Source of the DNA: an uncultured Eubacteriales bacterium
GTDB lineage: Bacteria > Bacillota > Clostridia > Lachnospirales > Lachnospiraceae
Reading direction: 5' to 3'
Assembly: GCA_900319795.1 (NCBI GenBank)
Contig: ONPU01000014.1
Coordinates: 1 to 64,000, forward strand
Length of the DNA: 64,000 bases
The first letter of the stretch is position 1, and the number at the start of each line of letters is the position of its first letter. The position numbers and the translations under genes are program-made. Below, one piece after another: positions 44,055-52,713 of the stretch. A model generated the notes under the pieces. It was not told the DNA's origin. It saw only the letters and a list, made by a program, of their open reading frames with translations, and searched no databases.

Positions 44055-46811
44055 ATGGACGAACAATATCGTTTTTATGTAAATGGGCAGCTGTGCGTAA
44101 CGGATCAGGAAGTAAAACTGATCCGTTATCTTCGTGATGAACTGGGCCTTACGTCCGTGAAGGACGGCTGTTCCGAGGGGGCCTGCGGAACCTGCACCAT
44201 CGTTGTGGACGGCAAAGCGACCCGCGCGTGTGTGCTGACGACGAAAAAAGCTGAGGGAAAGCATATCCTGACAGTGGAGGGACTAAGTGGTGAGGAGAAA
44301 GAAGCCTTTGTCTATGCCTTCGGCAGCAAAGGGTCCGTCCAGTGCGGTTTCTGTATCCCCGGTATGGTCATGTCGGCGAAAGCCCTGATCGACGTCTGTC
44401 CCGATCCCGATGAAGAGGAGATCAAAAAGGCGTTAAAAGGCAATATCTGCCGCTGTACGGGATACAAGAAAATCATCGAAGGAATTCAGCTGGCGGCCGC
44501 CATTTTAAGGGGGGATGCCGCCATTGATCCGGAAATGGAAAAGGGTGACCGCTATGGCGTGGGTGCCCATGCGTTCCGTGTGGACGTCCGACAGAAAGTC
44601 CTCGGATACGGGGAATATCCGGACGATATCTATATGGATGGAATGGTGCATGCCTCCGCGCTGAGAAGCGCTTATCCCCGCGCGCGGATCCTTAAGATCG
44701 ACACTTCGGAAGCAGAGAAGCTGCCGGGTGTCCTCCGCATTCTGACAGCCCGGGATGTACCGAATAATAAAGTGGGCCATCTCCAGCAGGACTGGGACGT
44801 CATGATCGCCGAAGGAAGCTGCACCAGATGCGTGGGAGACGCGATCTGCCTTGTAGTCGCGGAAACCAGAGAGCTCTGTGAAGAAGCGAAAAAGCGGATT
44901 CACATCGAATACGAAGTGCTGGCCCCTGTCCGGAATATCAAAGAAGCCAGCGCGGACGACGCGCCGAAAGTTCATTCCCGCGGAAATCTCTGTCAGTCAC
45001 GGCACGTGACAAGAGGGGACGCGGCGAAAGCCCTGTCGGAATCGGCGTTTACCGTGACGGGTCATTTTTCAACGCCATTTACCGAGCATGCGTTTCTGGA
45101 GCCCGAATGCGCCGTGGCATTTCCCTATAAAGACGGAATTAAGATCTTCAGCACGGATCAGGGCGCCTATGATACAAGAAAAGAGACCGCGATCATGTTC
45201 GGCTGGGAGCCGGAACGGGTAGTCGTGGAAAATAAACTGATCGGAGGCGGCTTCGGAGGCAAGGAGGACGTTTCCGTGCAGCACCTTGCGGCGCTTGCGG
45301 CTTACTATGTGCAGCGTCCGGTAAAGGCGAAGCTTTCGAGGCAGGAGTCGATCAATTTCCATCCGAAAAGACACGCGATGGAAGGAGATTTTACGATCGG
45401 CTGTGATGAAAACGGAATCCTTACGGGACTGGACTGTGAGATCCATTTTGATACGGGTGCTTACGCGTCGCTGTGCGGGCCGGTTCTGGAACGTGCCTGC
45501 ACGCATTCGGTAGGACCTTACTGCTATCAGAATACGGATATCCGCGGATATGGCTGGTATACGAACAATCCGCCGGCCGGCGCATTTCGTGGATTCGGCG
45601 TCTGTCAGAGCGAGTTCGCGCTGGAGTCGCTGCTGAACCTTCTGGCGGAGAAGGTCGGCATTTCCCCATGGGAAATCCGTTACCGCAATGCCATTGAACC
45701 CGGAAAGGTGCTCCCGAACGGCCAGTTCGCGGACTGCTCCACAGCGCTGAAAGAGACACTCCTCGCGGTAAAGGATGTGTATGAGAAAAACAGGGATCAC
45801 GCGGGAATTGCCTGCGCGATGAAGAACGCCGGTGTCGGCGTCGGCCTTCCGGATAAGGGACGCGCGCGTCTCGAGGTGGAAGACGGCTGTGTCGTGATCT
45901 ACTGTGCCGCTTCGGATATAGGGCAGGGCAGCAATACCGTCATGTGCCAGATGGTAGCGGAAACGACCGGACTTCCTCTTGGCCGGATCAGAAATGCCGC
46001 CTCCAATACGGAAAACGCGCCCGACTCCGGAACGACATCGGGATCCCGCCAGACGCTCCTCAGCGGAGAGGCGGTGCGCGGCGCGGCGTTCCTTCTGGGA
46101 GAGGCGATTCTCCATGTAAATTCGGCAAATGATGATCCAATCGACGGCAGCGCGTTGGCGGCCTGCTTAAAGGACGCCGAATATCGTGACGGCATGATCT
46201 GCTCTGAGGGTGACGGATCACCCCTGAAACAGCCGACGAAGGAAGAATCCGCGGCTGAGCGGAAGGTCCTTTCGATGAGCGCGGAAGAAATCGGAGAGGC
46301 ACTTCGAAAACTGGAAGGCACCAAATTTTACTACGAATATTTTGAACCGACGGACAAGCTCGGAGCGGACCTGCCGAACCCGAAGAGCCATATTGCCTAT
46401 GGGTATGCCACACATGTCGTCATTCTGGACGACGAAGGCCGGGTGAGTGAAGTATATGCCGCGCATGATTCCGGCAAGGTCGTCAACCCGATCTCGATTC
46501 AGGGACAGATCGAAGGCGGAGTTCTGATGGGGATGGGCTATGCCCTGACGGAAGACTTCCCTCTTCTGGACTGCGTACCGAAGGCAAAATTCGGAACCCT
46601 CGGCCTCTTCAGGGCGCCTCAGATTCCGGAAATCCACGCGATCTACGTGGAAAAGGAAGAGCTTCTTCCGGTCGGATACGGAGCCAAGGGAATCGGCGAA
46701 ATTGCCACGATCCCGACAGCTCCCGCAGTTCAGGGGGCGTACTATGCCATGGACCACAAGTTCCGGACGAAACTTCCGATGGACGATACGTATTACAGAC
46801 GTTCGAAATAA
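44055..46811 (+). CDS. Fused [2Fe-2S]-molybdenum hydroxylase, probable selenium-dependent xanthine dehydrogenase
   Basis: The 918-residue protein carries an N-terminal [2Fe-2S] part (about 1-155: CSEGACGTCTIVVDG, VQCGFCIPGMVMSA, NICRCTGYKKI) fused to a molybdopterin catalytic part (about 165-918: LIGGGFGGKEDVSVQ, NNPPAGAFRGFGVCQSEFAL, SDIGQGSNTVMCQM, and GYGAKGIGEIATIPTAP with the catalytic Glu). This one-chain layout matches selenium-dependent xanthine dehydrogenase, where a labile selenium sits on molybdenum, not as selenocysteine. The adjacent yqeC, mocA and selD genes support that reading. It has no FAD domain, so it may use the XdhB subunit or another partner. Confidence 0.85.
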   Translation: MDEQYRFYVNGQLCVTDQEVKLIRYLRDELGLTSVKDGCSEGACGTCTIVVDGKATRACVLTTKKAEGKHILTVEGLSGEEKEAFVYAFGSKGSVQCGFCIPGMVMSAKALIDVCPDPDEEEIKKALKGNICRCTGYKKIIEGIQLAAAILRGDAAIDPEMEKGDRYGVGAHAFRVDVRQKVLGYGEYPDDIYMDGMVHASALRSAYPRARILKIDTSEAEKLPGVLRILTARDVPNNKVGHLQQDWDVMIAEGSCTRCVGDAICLVVAETRELCEEAKKRIHIEYEVLAPVRNIKEASADDAPKVHSRGNLCQSRHVTRGDAAKALSESAFTVTGHFSTPFTEHAFLEPECAVAFPYKDGIKIFSTDQGAYDTRKETAIMFGWEPERVVVENKLIGGGFGGKEDVSVQHLAALAAYYVQRPVKAKLSRQESINFHPKRHAMEGDFTIGCDENGILTGLDCEIHFDTGAYASLCGPVLERACTHSVGPYCYQNTDIRGYGWYTNNPPAGAFRGFGVCQSEFALESLLNLLAEKVGISPWEIRYRNAIEPGKVLPNGQFADCSTALKETLLAVKDVYEKNRDHAGIACAMKNAGVGVGLPDKGRARLEVEDGCVVIYCAASDIGQGSNTVMCQMVAETTGLPLGRIRNAASNTENAPDSGTTSGSRQTLLSGEAVRGAAFLLGEAILHVNSANDDPIDGSALAACLKDAEYRDGMICSEGDGSPLKQPTKEESAAERKVLSMSAEEIGEALRKLEGTKFYYEYFEPTDKLGADLPNPKSHIAYGYATHVVILDDEGRVSEVYAAHDSGKVVNPISIQGQIEGGVLMGMGYALTEDFPLLDCVPKAKFGTLGLFRAPQIPEIHAIYVEKEELLPVGYGAKGIGEIATIPTAPAVQGAYYAMDHKFRTKLPMDDTYYRRSK

Positions 46812-47482
46812 TTCTTTAAGAGGCTTCCCGCACACACCGGCTTACGGGAATTTGAAAACTCCGAAAACAGTGCCTGCCGGTTACCGGCGCTCAAAGTATC
46901 ACACTGATTGATGAGGATCAGGTCCCCCAGGTTTTCACGGACCAGAGCTTTCTGCAGGAGAGCAGGCGACAGCAGATCCTCCGGCACAGCATCGGTAAGC
47001 CGGCAGAAGATAAGAGGACGGTGGCAGCATTCGGAAATGGGTTTTCCGATTCCGGACGCGCCCACGACATTGACAGTGAACCCGGATCCCTTTGGGATTA
47101 CGGGTTCATTTTTTTCGTGCGCTTTTATGGGAAGTCGTTTGGACCCGTCCGCTTCCGCAAGGATATAGTCTGCGTATGGGAGCAGCTCACAGAGCGGGAA
47201 GGAAGGAACGGACAGTTTTCCGGATCCGGCGGGGTCTTTTGTTCCGACGCACAGGACCCGCTCTTTCATCAGGGATTCCCTCACCATCCGGAGGTCTTCC
47301 TGAGGATCTCCGCCGCATTCCAAAAGCGGGATGTCCGGAAACGGAAGGATGTGCGTCGTCGTGGTAAGAATCACTTTCCCAGGCAGTTCTTCCGCAAGAC
47401 GCGAAAGCAGCGAGGTTTTGCCTCCGCTGCCGATAACCGAGGTGATGCCTGGACGTATACCGATCAGTTCACTTACTTTCAT
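46793..47482 (-). CDS. yqeC: YqeC, selenium-dependent hydroxylase accessory protein
   Basis: ATG 47482 begins a 229-residue protein with P-loop VIGSGGKTSLLSRLAEEL, TTTTHILPFPD, LAEADGSKRLPIKAHEKNEP and VVGASGIGKP, the YqeC pattern. YqeC occurs with selD and selenium-dependent molybdenum hydroxylases; its exact chemistry is not settled. It points toward the fused hydroxylase and overlaps its 3' end by 19 bases. No ribosome site is seen, and a TATAAT box stands six bases before the ATG, so the mRNA may be leaderless. Confidence 0.88.
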   Translation of the reverse strand: MKVSELIGIRPGITSVIGSGGKTSLLSRLAEELPGKVILTTTTHILPFPDIPLLECGGDPQEDLRMVRESLMKERVLCVGTKDPAGSGKLSVPSFPLCELLPYADYILAEADGSKRLPIKAHEKNEPVIPKGSGFTVNVVGASGIGKPISECCHRPLIFCRLTDAVPEDLLSPALLQKALVRENLGDLILINQCDTLSAGNRQALFSEFSNSRKPVCAGSLLKNYFERL

Positions 47483-47488
47483 GCACTT

Positions 47489-47497
47489 ATTATAGCA
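47489..47497 (-). promoter_or_regulatory. Extended -10 promoter directly before yqeC
   Basis: On the minus strand TGC then TATAAT (47494-47489) forms an extended -10 element. Six bases separate it from ATG 47482. No good -35 box is at the right distance. The transcript would start at about the A of the ATG. Confidence 0.5.
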
Positions 47498-47518
47498 TGC
47501 AAAAAATAAAAAAATATA

Positions 47519-47547
47519 TTGACAACGGCCGCGGCGCATTGTATTTT
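47519..47547 (+). promoter_or_regulatory. Predicted sigma-A promoter for padR
   Basis: TTGACA (47519-47524) and TATTTT (47542-47547) are 17 bases apart. Transcription would start near 47554, at the edge of the tandem repeats. Confidence 0.65.
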
Positions 47548-47551
47548 TATT

Positions 47552-47625
47552 ACGACAGACGTACTACGACAGACGTTGTAACGTCAGGCGAAGCAACGAC
47601 AGCCGAGGCAACGACAGTCGTTATA
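47552..47625 (+). repeat. Five 14-15-bp tandem repeats in the padR leader (possible operator)
   Basis: ACGACAG (once ACGTCAG) recurs at 47552, 47566, 47581, 47596 and 47611, with spacers giving a period of 14-15 bases. They lie between the promoter and the ribosome site of padR, where an autorepressor could bind. Some units extend to ACGACAGACGT and the last to ACGACAGTCGT, which is palindromic at its ends (ACGAC/GTCGT). Confidence 0.75.
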
Positions 47626-47643
47626 AAAGAAGGAGGAATCGAT

Positions 47644-47997
47644 TTGACCGAGATCAGCAGTGATGTGATCCGCGGATACAACGATACAATGATCCTCTTT
47701 CTGATTCTCCACAAGGATTCCTACGGATACGAAATTTCCAAAATGATCCGTACGATGTCCGATCAGAAGTATGTCATCAAGGAGACAACGCTCTATTCGG
47801 CATTTTCCAGAATGGAAAAGAACGGATATATCGAGTCGTTTTCACAGATGGCAGAGAACGGAAAGAAGAGAACCTACTATCGGATCACAGGTAAAGGGCG
47901 AGACTATTACAATGAAAAATGCGCGGAATGGGAGCTGACGAAGGATGTCATCGAGCGCTTTATCGTAACGGACGGAGGACGGGATGGAAACGCTTAG
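47644..47997 (+). CDS. PadR family transcriptional regulator
   Basis: TTG 47644 follows GAAGGAGGAATCGAT and is the best start; upstream in-frame codons only translate the leader repeats. The 117-residue protein has the PadR winged helix: MILFLILHKDSYGYEISKMI, TTLYSAFSRMEKNGYIES and GKKRTYYRITGKGRDYYNEK. PadR proteins usually repress their own operon and a membrane partner until a ligand or stress signal appears. The next gene overlaps by 14 bases and encodes a HAAS protein, the usual partner. Confidence 0.92.
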   Translation: MTEISSDVIRGYNDTMILFLILHKDSYGYEISKMIRTMSDQKYVIKETTLYSAFSRMEKNGYIESFSQMAENGKKRTYYRITGKGRDYYNEKCAEWELTKDVIERFIVTDGGRDGNA

Positions 47998-48877
47998 GAA
48001 TTATTTAAATACAATGTTTCAGAACCTGCCGGATACGGCAGAAGTGCAAAGGGCCAGGGATGAGCTCTGGCAGATGATGGAAGACAAGTATACGGATCTG
48101 ATCTCCGAAGGCGTATCCGAAAACGAGGCTGTCGGGACGGTGATCTCCGAATTCGGGAATCTCGATGATTTCGCGGATCTGCTCGGGATCAGAAGCCTGG
48201 TACCGTACGGACGTCCGGAGGATCAGAATCCATCCGGTGAGCAGAGGAAAGAGGGAAAGAGAAAGGCCAAAGAGGAGGCACCCAGATACGGTTATTCCGC
48301 AAAGCCGCTGAGGTTCCTGACTGTCGATGAAGTCAAAGCCTATCTTGAGAATATGACCAAGGTCAGCTTCATTCGGGCAATCGGCGTGTTTCTCTGCATC
48401 ACCTGCGTGATCGGACATATCTTCTTCGGACAGATCGGAGACCATCTGTGGATTTTCGGAAGGCTCTTCAACGTTGCCGCGATGCTGGTTTTCTGGGGAT
48501 TTATCGTGGTCGGCGTGTTGTGCTTTATCTGGGCAGGTCAGCTTGATGACCGCTGGAAATATGTCCGCAAAGAGCGCTGCGTGCTGGATCCCGAAGCTCT
48601 GCTTTACGTGAACGACCGGTACGACGGAGTACAAAAAGGAGTGAAGCGTTTTCAGACCATCGGTATTCTTCTCTGCGCGTTCTGCTGGCTCCCCGCAGCG
48701 ATATTGTCCGGTTTGGATATTTCCTTTATTGAGGAGATTATCAGCCCTACTTTGCTGTTTCTCTTTGTCGGCGTCGGAGTGGGAATCCTCGTGATTTCGT
48801 CAGGCGTCGAAGACGCGCATAAGAAGCTTCTGAAAAGAGACCGGAAGCTGAGAGAGGAGGGACAGATCCTTCAGTGA
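47984..48877 (+). CDS. HAAS-domain membrane protein paired with PadR
   Basis: The 297-residue protein begins with a HAAS (DUF1700/1129-like) domain (LRNYLNTMFQNLPDTAEVQR, VSENEAVGTVISEFGN). A charged linker (about 85-110) and four membrane segments (about 130-150, 160-185, 225-245, 250-272) follow. HAAS-permease-prefix proteins are found directly after padR in Firmicutes, and the pair is thought to sense the envelope. Its last 7 bases overlap the mocA gene on the other strand. Confidence 0.85.
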   Translation: METLRNYLNTMFQNLPDTAEVQRARDELWQMMEDKYTDLISEGVSENEAVGTVISEFGNLDDFADLLGIRSLVPYGRPEDQNPSGEQRKEGKRKAKEEAPRYGYSAKPLRFLTVDEVKAYLENMTKVSFIRAIGVFLCITCVIGHIFFGQIGDHLWIFGRLFNVAAMLVFWGFIVVGVLCFIWAGQLDDRWKYVRKERCVLDPEALLYVNDRYDGVQKGVKRFQTIGILLCAFCWLPAAILSGLDISFIEEIISPTLLFLFVGVGVGILVISSGVEDAHKKLLKRDRKLREEGQILQ

Positions 48878-49521
48878 TCTTGATCTATGAGCTCCGCTGC
48901 CTGCCTGAGATCTTCCGGTGTATCGATATCGAGAACGGACGCAGGGGATGCGGCTTCGATCAGAATCTGGGGAATCCTTTCGCCCTTCAGCAGCTGGGAG
49001 CCTCCTTTATCACCTTTGAGTGCCTGAAGCTGATCGAAATACACCGCAGGCCATAATACGGGATTTCCGGGTATTCCTCCGGAAGCAAGTCTTAAAACGG
49101 AGGGGTCCTCTTTGGGCCTCATCCTGAATTCACTAAGGAGATTGAGGAGATCGGTTTCGGCAATAAGAGGCTGGTCTCCCGCAATGAACATGCAGCCGTC
49201 AGGCTGCTTTTTTTGCGGCAGCTCCGTCAGAGTCTGTACAGCCAGTCTCAGAGTCTCGCTTTGCGGGCCGCCCTTCCACAGAATTACTTCGAGATTTGGC
49301 GCATGAGGGTATTCGTGTCGGACCAGTTCCGCGATTTCCTGGCTCCTTGTCAGTAGAAGGACAGGTGCATCTTCACAACTGAATACATGAAGAACCGCGT
49401 CTGCCGTCCGCAAAATGACAGGCCTCCCCTGAAGCTCAGCCAGCAGTTTATCGGATCCGAAACGTTCTGCCGTTCCGGAGGCCATAATAACGGCGGCGCA
49501 TGTTTTTTTCTCATTTATCAT
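48871..49521 (-). CDS. mocA: MocA-type molybdenum cofactor cytidylyltransferase (selenium-linked)
   Basis: GAGGAAGCAGT precedes ATG 49521. The 216-residue protein has the NTP-transferase fold of MobA/MocA: VIMASGTAERFGSDKLLAEL with the nucleotide-binding loop, FIAGDQPLIAE with the metal-binding Asp, and GIPGNPVLWP. It should transfer CMP (or another nucleotide) to molybdopterin for the hydroxylases nearby. The loop reads ASGTAERFGSDK where most members have A(S/G)GxSxRMGxxK, a small change. A homologue commonly sits beside yqeC and selD. Confidence 0.85.
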   Translation of the reverse strand: MINEKKTCAAVIMASGTAERFGSDKLLAELQGRPVILRTADAVLHVFSCEDAPVLLLTRSQEIAELVRHEYPHAPNLEVILWKGGPQSETLRLAVQTLTELPQKKQPDGCMFIAGDQPLIAETDLLNLLSEFRMRPKEDPSVLRLASGGIPGNPVLWPAVYFDQLQALKGDKGGSQLLKGERIPQILIEAASPASVLDIDTPEDLRQAAELIDQDH

Positions 49522-49602
49522 ACTGCTTCCTCATTTTCCCGTTTGCTTTTTTGTTGTATCATTGTACCATATGATGATTCAGCTCACCAAAAGTTCAGCT
49601 GA

Positions 49603-49810
49603 AGATCATTGTATAAACACTTCAGACATCTGCACAAGTGATTAGTACTTCTTAGCTCGTCAGAAATTGTGTTGTTCGAAAAAATCAGCACTGTCTGAGC
49701 GAAGCGAGTTTGCGATTTTAGCCCCTCGCGGCTTTGAGCGAGTTCAGAGAAATCCTGAAAGGATTTCTTCCTCAGCGCGGAAGCCGTCTGAAGTGTTTAT
49801 GCAATGATCT
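49603..49810. repeat. 208-bp element with 25-base inverted repeat ends before selD
   Basis: AGATCATTGTATAAACACTT... (49603-49627) and its complement at 49786-49810 match at 24 of 25 bases. Between them are smaller hairpins, among them AGAAATCCT/AGGATTTCT (about 49749-49769), and a GAGCGAAGCGAG stretch. No protein is encoded. The spacer 49522-49864 between mocA and selD is otherwise empty. It looks like a non-autonomous repeat, different in sequence from the one at 15725, or a large leader structure of selD. Confidence 0.75.
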
Positions 49811-49864
49811 CAGCGTATGCTTTGCTTGTTTATACGGTGACCATCAAGAAGGAGGCTATACATC

Positions 49865-50905
49865 ATGGAGAAAACCGAGGTCCGCTTAACCCGCCTTGCC
49901 AGCTGCGCCGGCTGCGGCGCCAAAGTGGGTGCCGGCACACTGGCGAAACTACTTGAAGACATCAAAACCCGGACAGACGACCGCCTGATCGTGGGCTTCG
50001 ACAAAAGCGACGACGCGAGCGTCTATAAAGTGACCGAAGATCTGGCAATCGTCCAGACGACGGATTTCTTCCCGCCTATAGTCGACGACCCGTTCCTCTA
50101 CGGACAGATCGCCGCTGCGAACGCGATCTCAGACGTCTATGCCATGGGCGGAGAGCCTCGGCTTGCTCTCAACATCCTCTGTGCCGCGGAGAGCATGGAA
50201 GAGGAGTGGATCCGTGACATTTTAAGAGGCGGCTATGACAAGGCCTATGAGGCCGGCGTGATTATCAGCGGCGGGCATACGATCCGCGGAGCCGAGCCGA
50301 TCTACGGCCTGGCAGTCACCGGATTCGTTCATCCCGAAAAGCTGCTGACCAACAGCTCCGCAAAGGCGGGCGACGTGCTGATCCTGACAAAACCGCTGGG
50401 AGTCGGCATTATAACGACTGCGGCAAAGGCCGGGCTTGCGGAACGGAAGCTTATGGATACCATTTACGCGCAGATGGCATTTTTAAATAAATACGCCAGG
50501 GACATCATGGTGAACTATCCGGTGTCCTCCTGTACGGATGTGACGGGATTCGGCCTCCTCGGACATTCCTACGAGATGGCATCGGGATCGGATACAACGC
50601 TGGTGCTGGAGACGGATAAGATCCGCTATCACAAGGAGGCGTACGAATTCGCTTCGATGGGATTTGTGCCGGCGGGCGCGTACAGAAACAGAGCCTATGT
50701 GGGCGATCATATTAAAAATGACGTTGACGCGGACAGGGCGCTTTGTGATATCCTCTACGATCCGCAGACAAGCGGCGGTCTTCTGATCTCCGTGCCGGAA
50801 AAATACGCGGCGGCTCTCCTTACGGAACTAACGGAATCAGGAATCGGGGCCTATGAGTGCGGCTATGTGACGGAGCCGCAGGATGAGCCTCTTGTCCTTC
50901 TGTAA
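49865..50905 (+). CDS. selD: Selenide, water dikinase (selenophosphate synthetase)
   Basis: AAGAAGGAGG precedes the ATG. The 346-residue protein has the active site LASCAGCGAK with Cys17 and Lys20 at the same positions as in Escherichia coli SelD; here it is Cys, not selenocysteine. DDASVYKV, TTDFFPPIVDDPF, ANAISDVYAMGG and GHTIRGAEPIYG bind ATP and metal. It makes selenophosphate from selenide and ATP. No selA, selB or selC is in the window, so its visible use is the selenium-dependent molybdenum hydroxylase. Confidence 0.96.
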   Translation: MEKTEVRLTRLASCAGCGAKVGAGTLAKLLEDIKTRTDDRLIVGFDKSDDASVYKVTEDLAIVQTTDFFPPIVDDPFLYGQIAAANAISDVYAMGGEPRLALNILCAAESMEEEWIRDILRGGYDKAYEAGVIISGGHTIRGAEPIYGLAVTGFVHPEKLLTNSSAKAGDVLILTKPLGVGIITTAAKAGLAERKLMDTIYAQMAFLNKYARDIMVNYPVSSCTDVTGFGLLGHSYEMASGSDTTLVLETDKIRYHKEAYEFASMGFVPAGAYRNRAYVGDHIKNDVDADRALCDILYDPQTSGGLLISVPEKYAAALLTELTESGIGAYECGYVTEPQDEPLVLL

Positions 50906-51018
50906 TTCGAGTGCTGTAGAGACCGGCATTTCGTGATATGATAGGAAGAAGACTATCCATATGGCAGAACCGGGAAAACGGAAAAAATATAGAGTCTCAC
51001 GGGGAAAAGGAGGCAGAT

Positions 51019-52713
51019 ATGAATTCGTCGGAAAGGTATAAGGAATGGCTGGACAATCTGAAAGAAGGAGACCCGATACGCGATGAACTCCTTCGGATGG
51101 CGAATGACCACGGAAAGATCGAAGAGAGTTTCTATAAGGAGCTGAGCTTTGGTACGGCCGGTCTCCGCGGTAAAACGGGACCCGGCACAAACTGCATGAA
51201 TAAGCTAACGGTCAGCCGGGCCACACAGGGCGTCGCCGATCTGATATGTGAACACGGAGAGGAAGCGAAGAAAAAAGGTGTGATTATCGCCCATGATCCG
51301 CGTCATTTCTCAAAGGAGTTCTCGGTTCTGGCGGCTGAAATTCTTGCCGGAAACGGAATCACGACCTATGTGTTCCCGGACCTTAGGCCCACTCCCGAAC
51401 TGGCTTTTCTGATCAGGCGCCTTAAAACCATTTCCGGCATCAATATTACCGCTTCCCACAATCCGAAGGACTACAACGGTTACAAGGCCTACTGGGAAGA
51501 CGGATGTCAGGTGAGCGCGGAAATCGCGGACGCGATGTATGAGAAGATCTGTTCGCACGGATATTTTGAGGAATTTCCGCGTGTCCCGTTCGACGAGGGT
51601 GTTTCAAAAGGTCTGATCCGCGTACTCGGCGAAGAGTATGACAGGGCGTATCTGGATGAAATCGAGAGCCTGTCCGCTCATGGCGGGGACGACCTGGATC
51701 TCAGCCTCCCGTTTGTCTACACGCCTCTTAACGGAGCGGGTGCCGTTCCGTTTGCACAGATGCTGAAAGACCGCGGTTTCACGGGCTGGAAGATCGTGGA
51801 AGAACAGAGACTTCCGGATCCGGACTTTACGACCGTGGGCTATCCGAATCCCGAAGATCCGAAGGCATTCGCGCTGAGTGAAAAACTCGGCAAGGAGTTC
51901 GGAGCCGAGCTTCTGATGGCAACGGATCCGGACGCGGACCGCTTCGCGATCGAGATCTTAAGCGACAAGGGAGAATACGTCCCGCTGAACGGCAACCAGA
52001 CTGGTTATCTGCTCGTGAATTATATCCTGGAAGGCAGAAAGAGCGCCGGGACTCTGCCGGAGAACGGCGCCATGGTGATGAGTATCGTCACGAGCCCGCT
52101 CGGCCGCATTCTCGCCGAAGCTTACGGGATGAAAATGTATGAAGCGCTTACCGGCTTCAAAAATATCTGCGGAAGGATTCCGGATATCGAAAAAGACGGA
52201 AGGACCTACGTATTCGGATACGAGGAGTCCGTCGGCTACGCCGCCTCTCCGAACATCCGGGACAAGGACGGCATTTCCGCCGGCATGCTGGTTGCCGAAG
52301 CGGCCGCCTATTACAAGAAGCAGGGAAAGACCCTCTGGGACGTGCTGAACGGAATCTACGAAACCTACGGCGCTTTCGCCGAAGACGTCTGCTTCCTGAT
52401 TCTCGACGGAATCGAAGGAGCGGACAGAATCGGCCGCATGATGGACTGGATCAGGGCGGACTTCCCGTCAGAGATCGGCGGCGCGCGCGTGGTCGAAAAA
52501 GTGGACTATCTCCACGGCTACGAGGATATTCCGGCTTCTAATGTGCTGAAGTTCGTGCTCGATAACGGAAGTACATTCTTTATCAGACCCTCCGGTACGG
52601 AACCGAAAATCAAATTCTATATCTACAGCAAACGCGATACGTCGGCAAAAGCCAAAGAAGACAATCTGGCGCTGAAAAAGGCGATCTTCGAGCTGGTTGA
52701 AGCCGTGGAATAA
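51019..52713 (+). CDS. Phospho-sugar mutase (phosphoglucomutase PgcA type)
   Basis: ATG 51019 follows GGGGAAAAGGAGG. The 564-residue protein has all four active loops of the family: FGTAGLRGKTGPG, phosphoserine ITASHNPKDYNGYK, metal loop ATDPDADRFAIE, and GYEESVGYAASP, ending in RPSGTEPKIKFYIY. It interconverts glucose 1- and 6-phosphate or a similar sugar, or deoxyribose/ribose phosphates in some members. Unlike the homologue at 37420 its last phosphate loop is canonical. mntP starts directly at its stop codon. Confidence 0.92.
   Translation: MNSSERYKEWLDNLKEGDPIRDELLRMANDHGKIEESFYKELSFGTAGLRGKTGPGTNCMNKLTVSRATQGVADLICEHGEEAKKKGVIIAHDPRHFSKEFSVLAAEILAGNGITTYVFPDLRPTPELAFLIRRLKTISGINITASHNPKDYNGYKAYWEDGCQVSAEIADAMYEKICSHGYFEEFPRVPFDEGVSKGLIRVLGEEYDRAYLDEIESLSAHGGDDLDLSLPFVYTPLNGAGAVPFAQMLKDRGFTGWKIVEEQRLPDPDFTTVGYPNPEDPKAFALSEKLGKEFGAELLMATDPDADRFAIEILSDKGEYVPLNGNQTGYLLVNYILEGRKSAGTLPENGAMVMSIVTSPLGRILAEAYGMKMYEALTGFKNICGRIPDIEKDGRTYVFGYEESVGYAASPNIRDKDGISAGMLVAEAAAYYKKQGKTLWDVLNGIYETYGAFAEDVCFLILDGIEGADRIGRMMDWIRADFPSEIGGARVVEKVDYLHGYEDIPASNVLKFVLDNGSTFFIRPSGTEPKIKFYIYSKRDTSAKAKEDNLALKKAIFELVEAVE

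Noticed and set aside
47552-47625. CRISPR array
   Set aside because: The units are only about 15 bases with no unique spacers and no cas genes nearby.
47497-47643. N-terminal extension of PadR from an upstream start
   Set aside because: The extension would translate the promoter and tandem repeats; the TTG at 47644 has a strong ribosome site and fits family length.
49865-49930. Selenocysteine codon in the SelD active site
   Set aside because: The active-site codon is TGC (Cys17) and there is no in-frame TGA.
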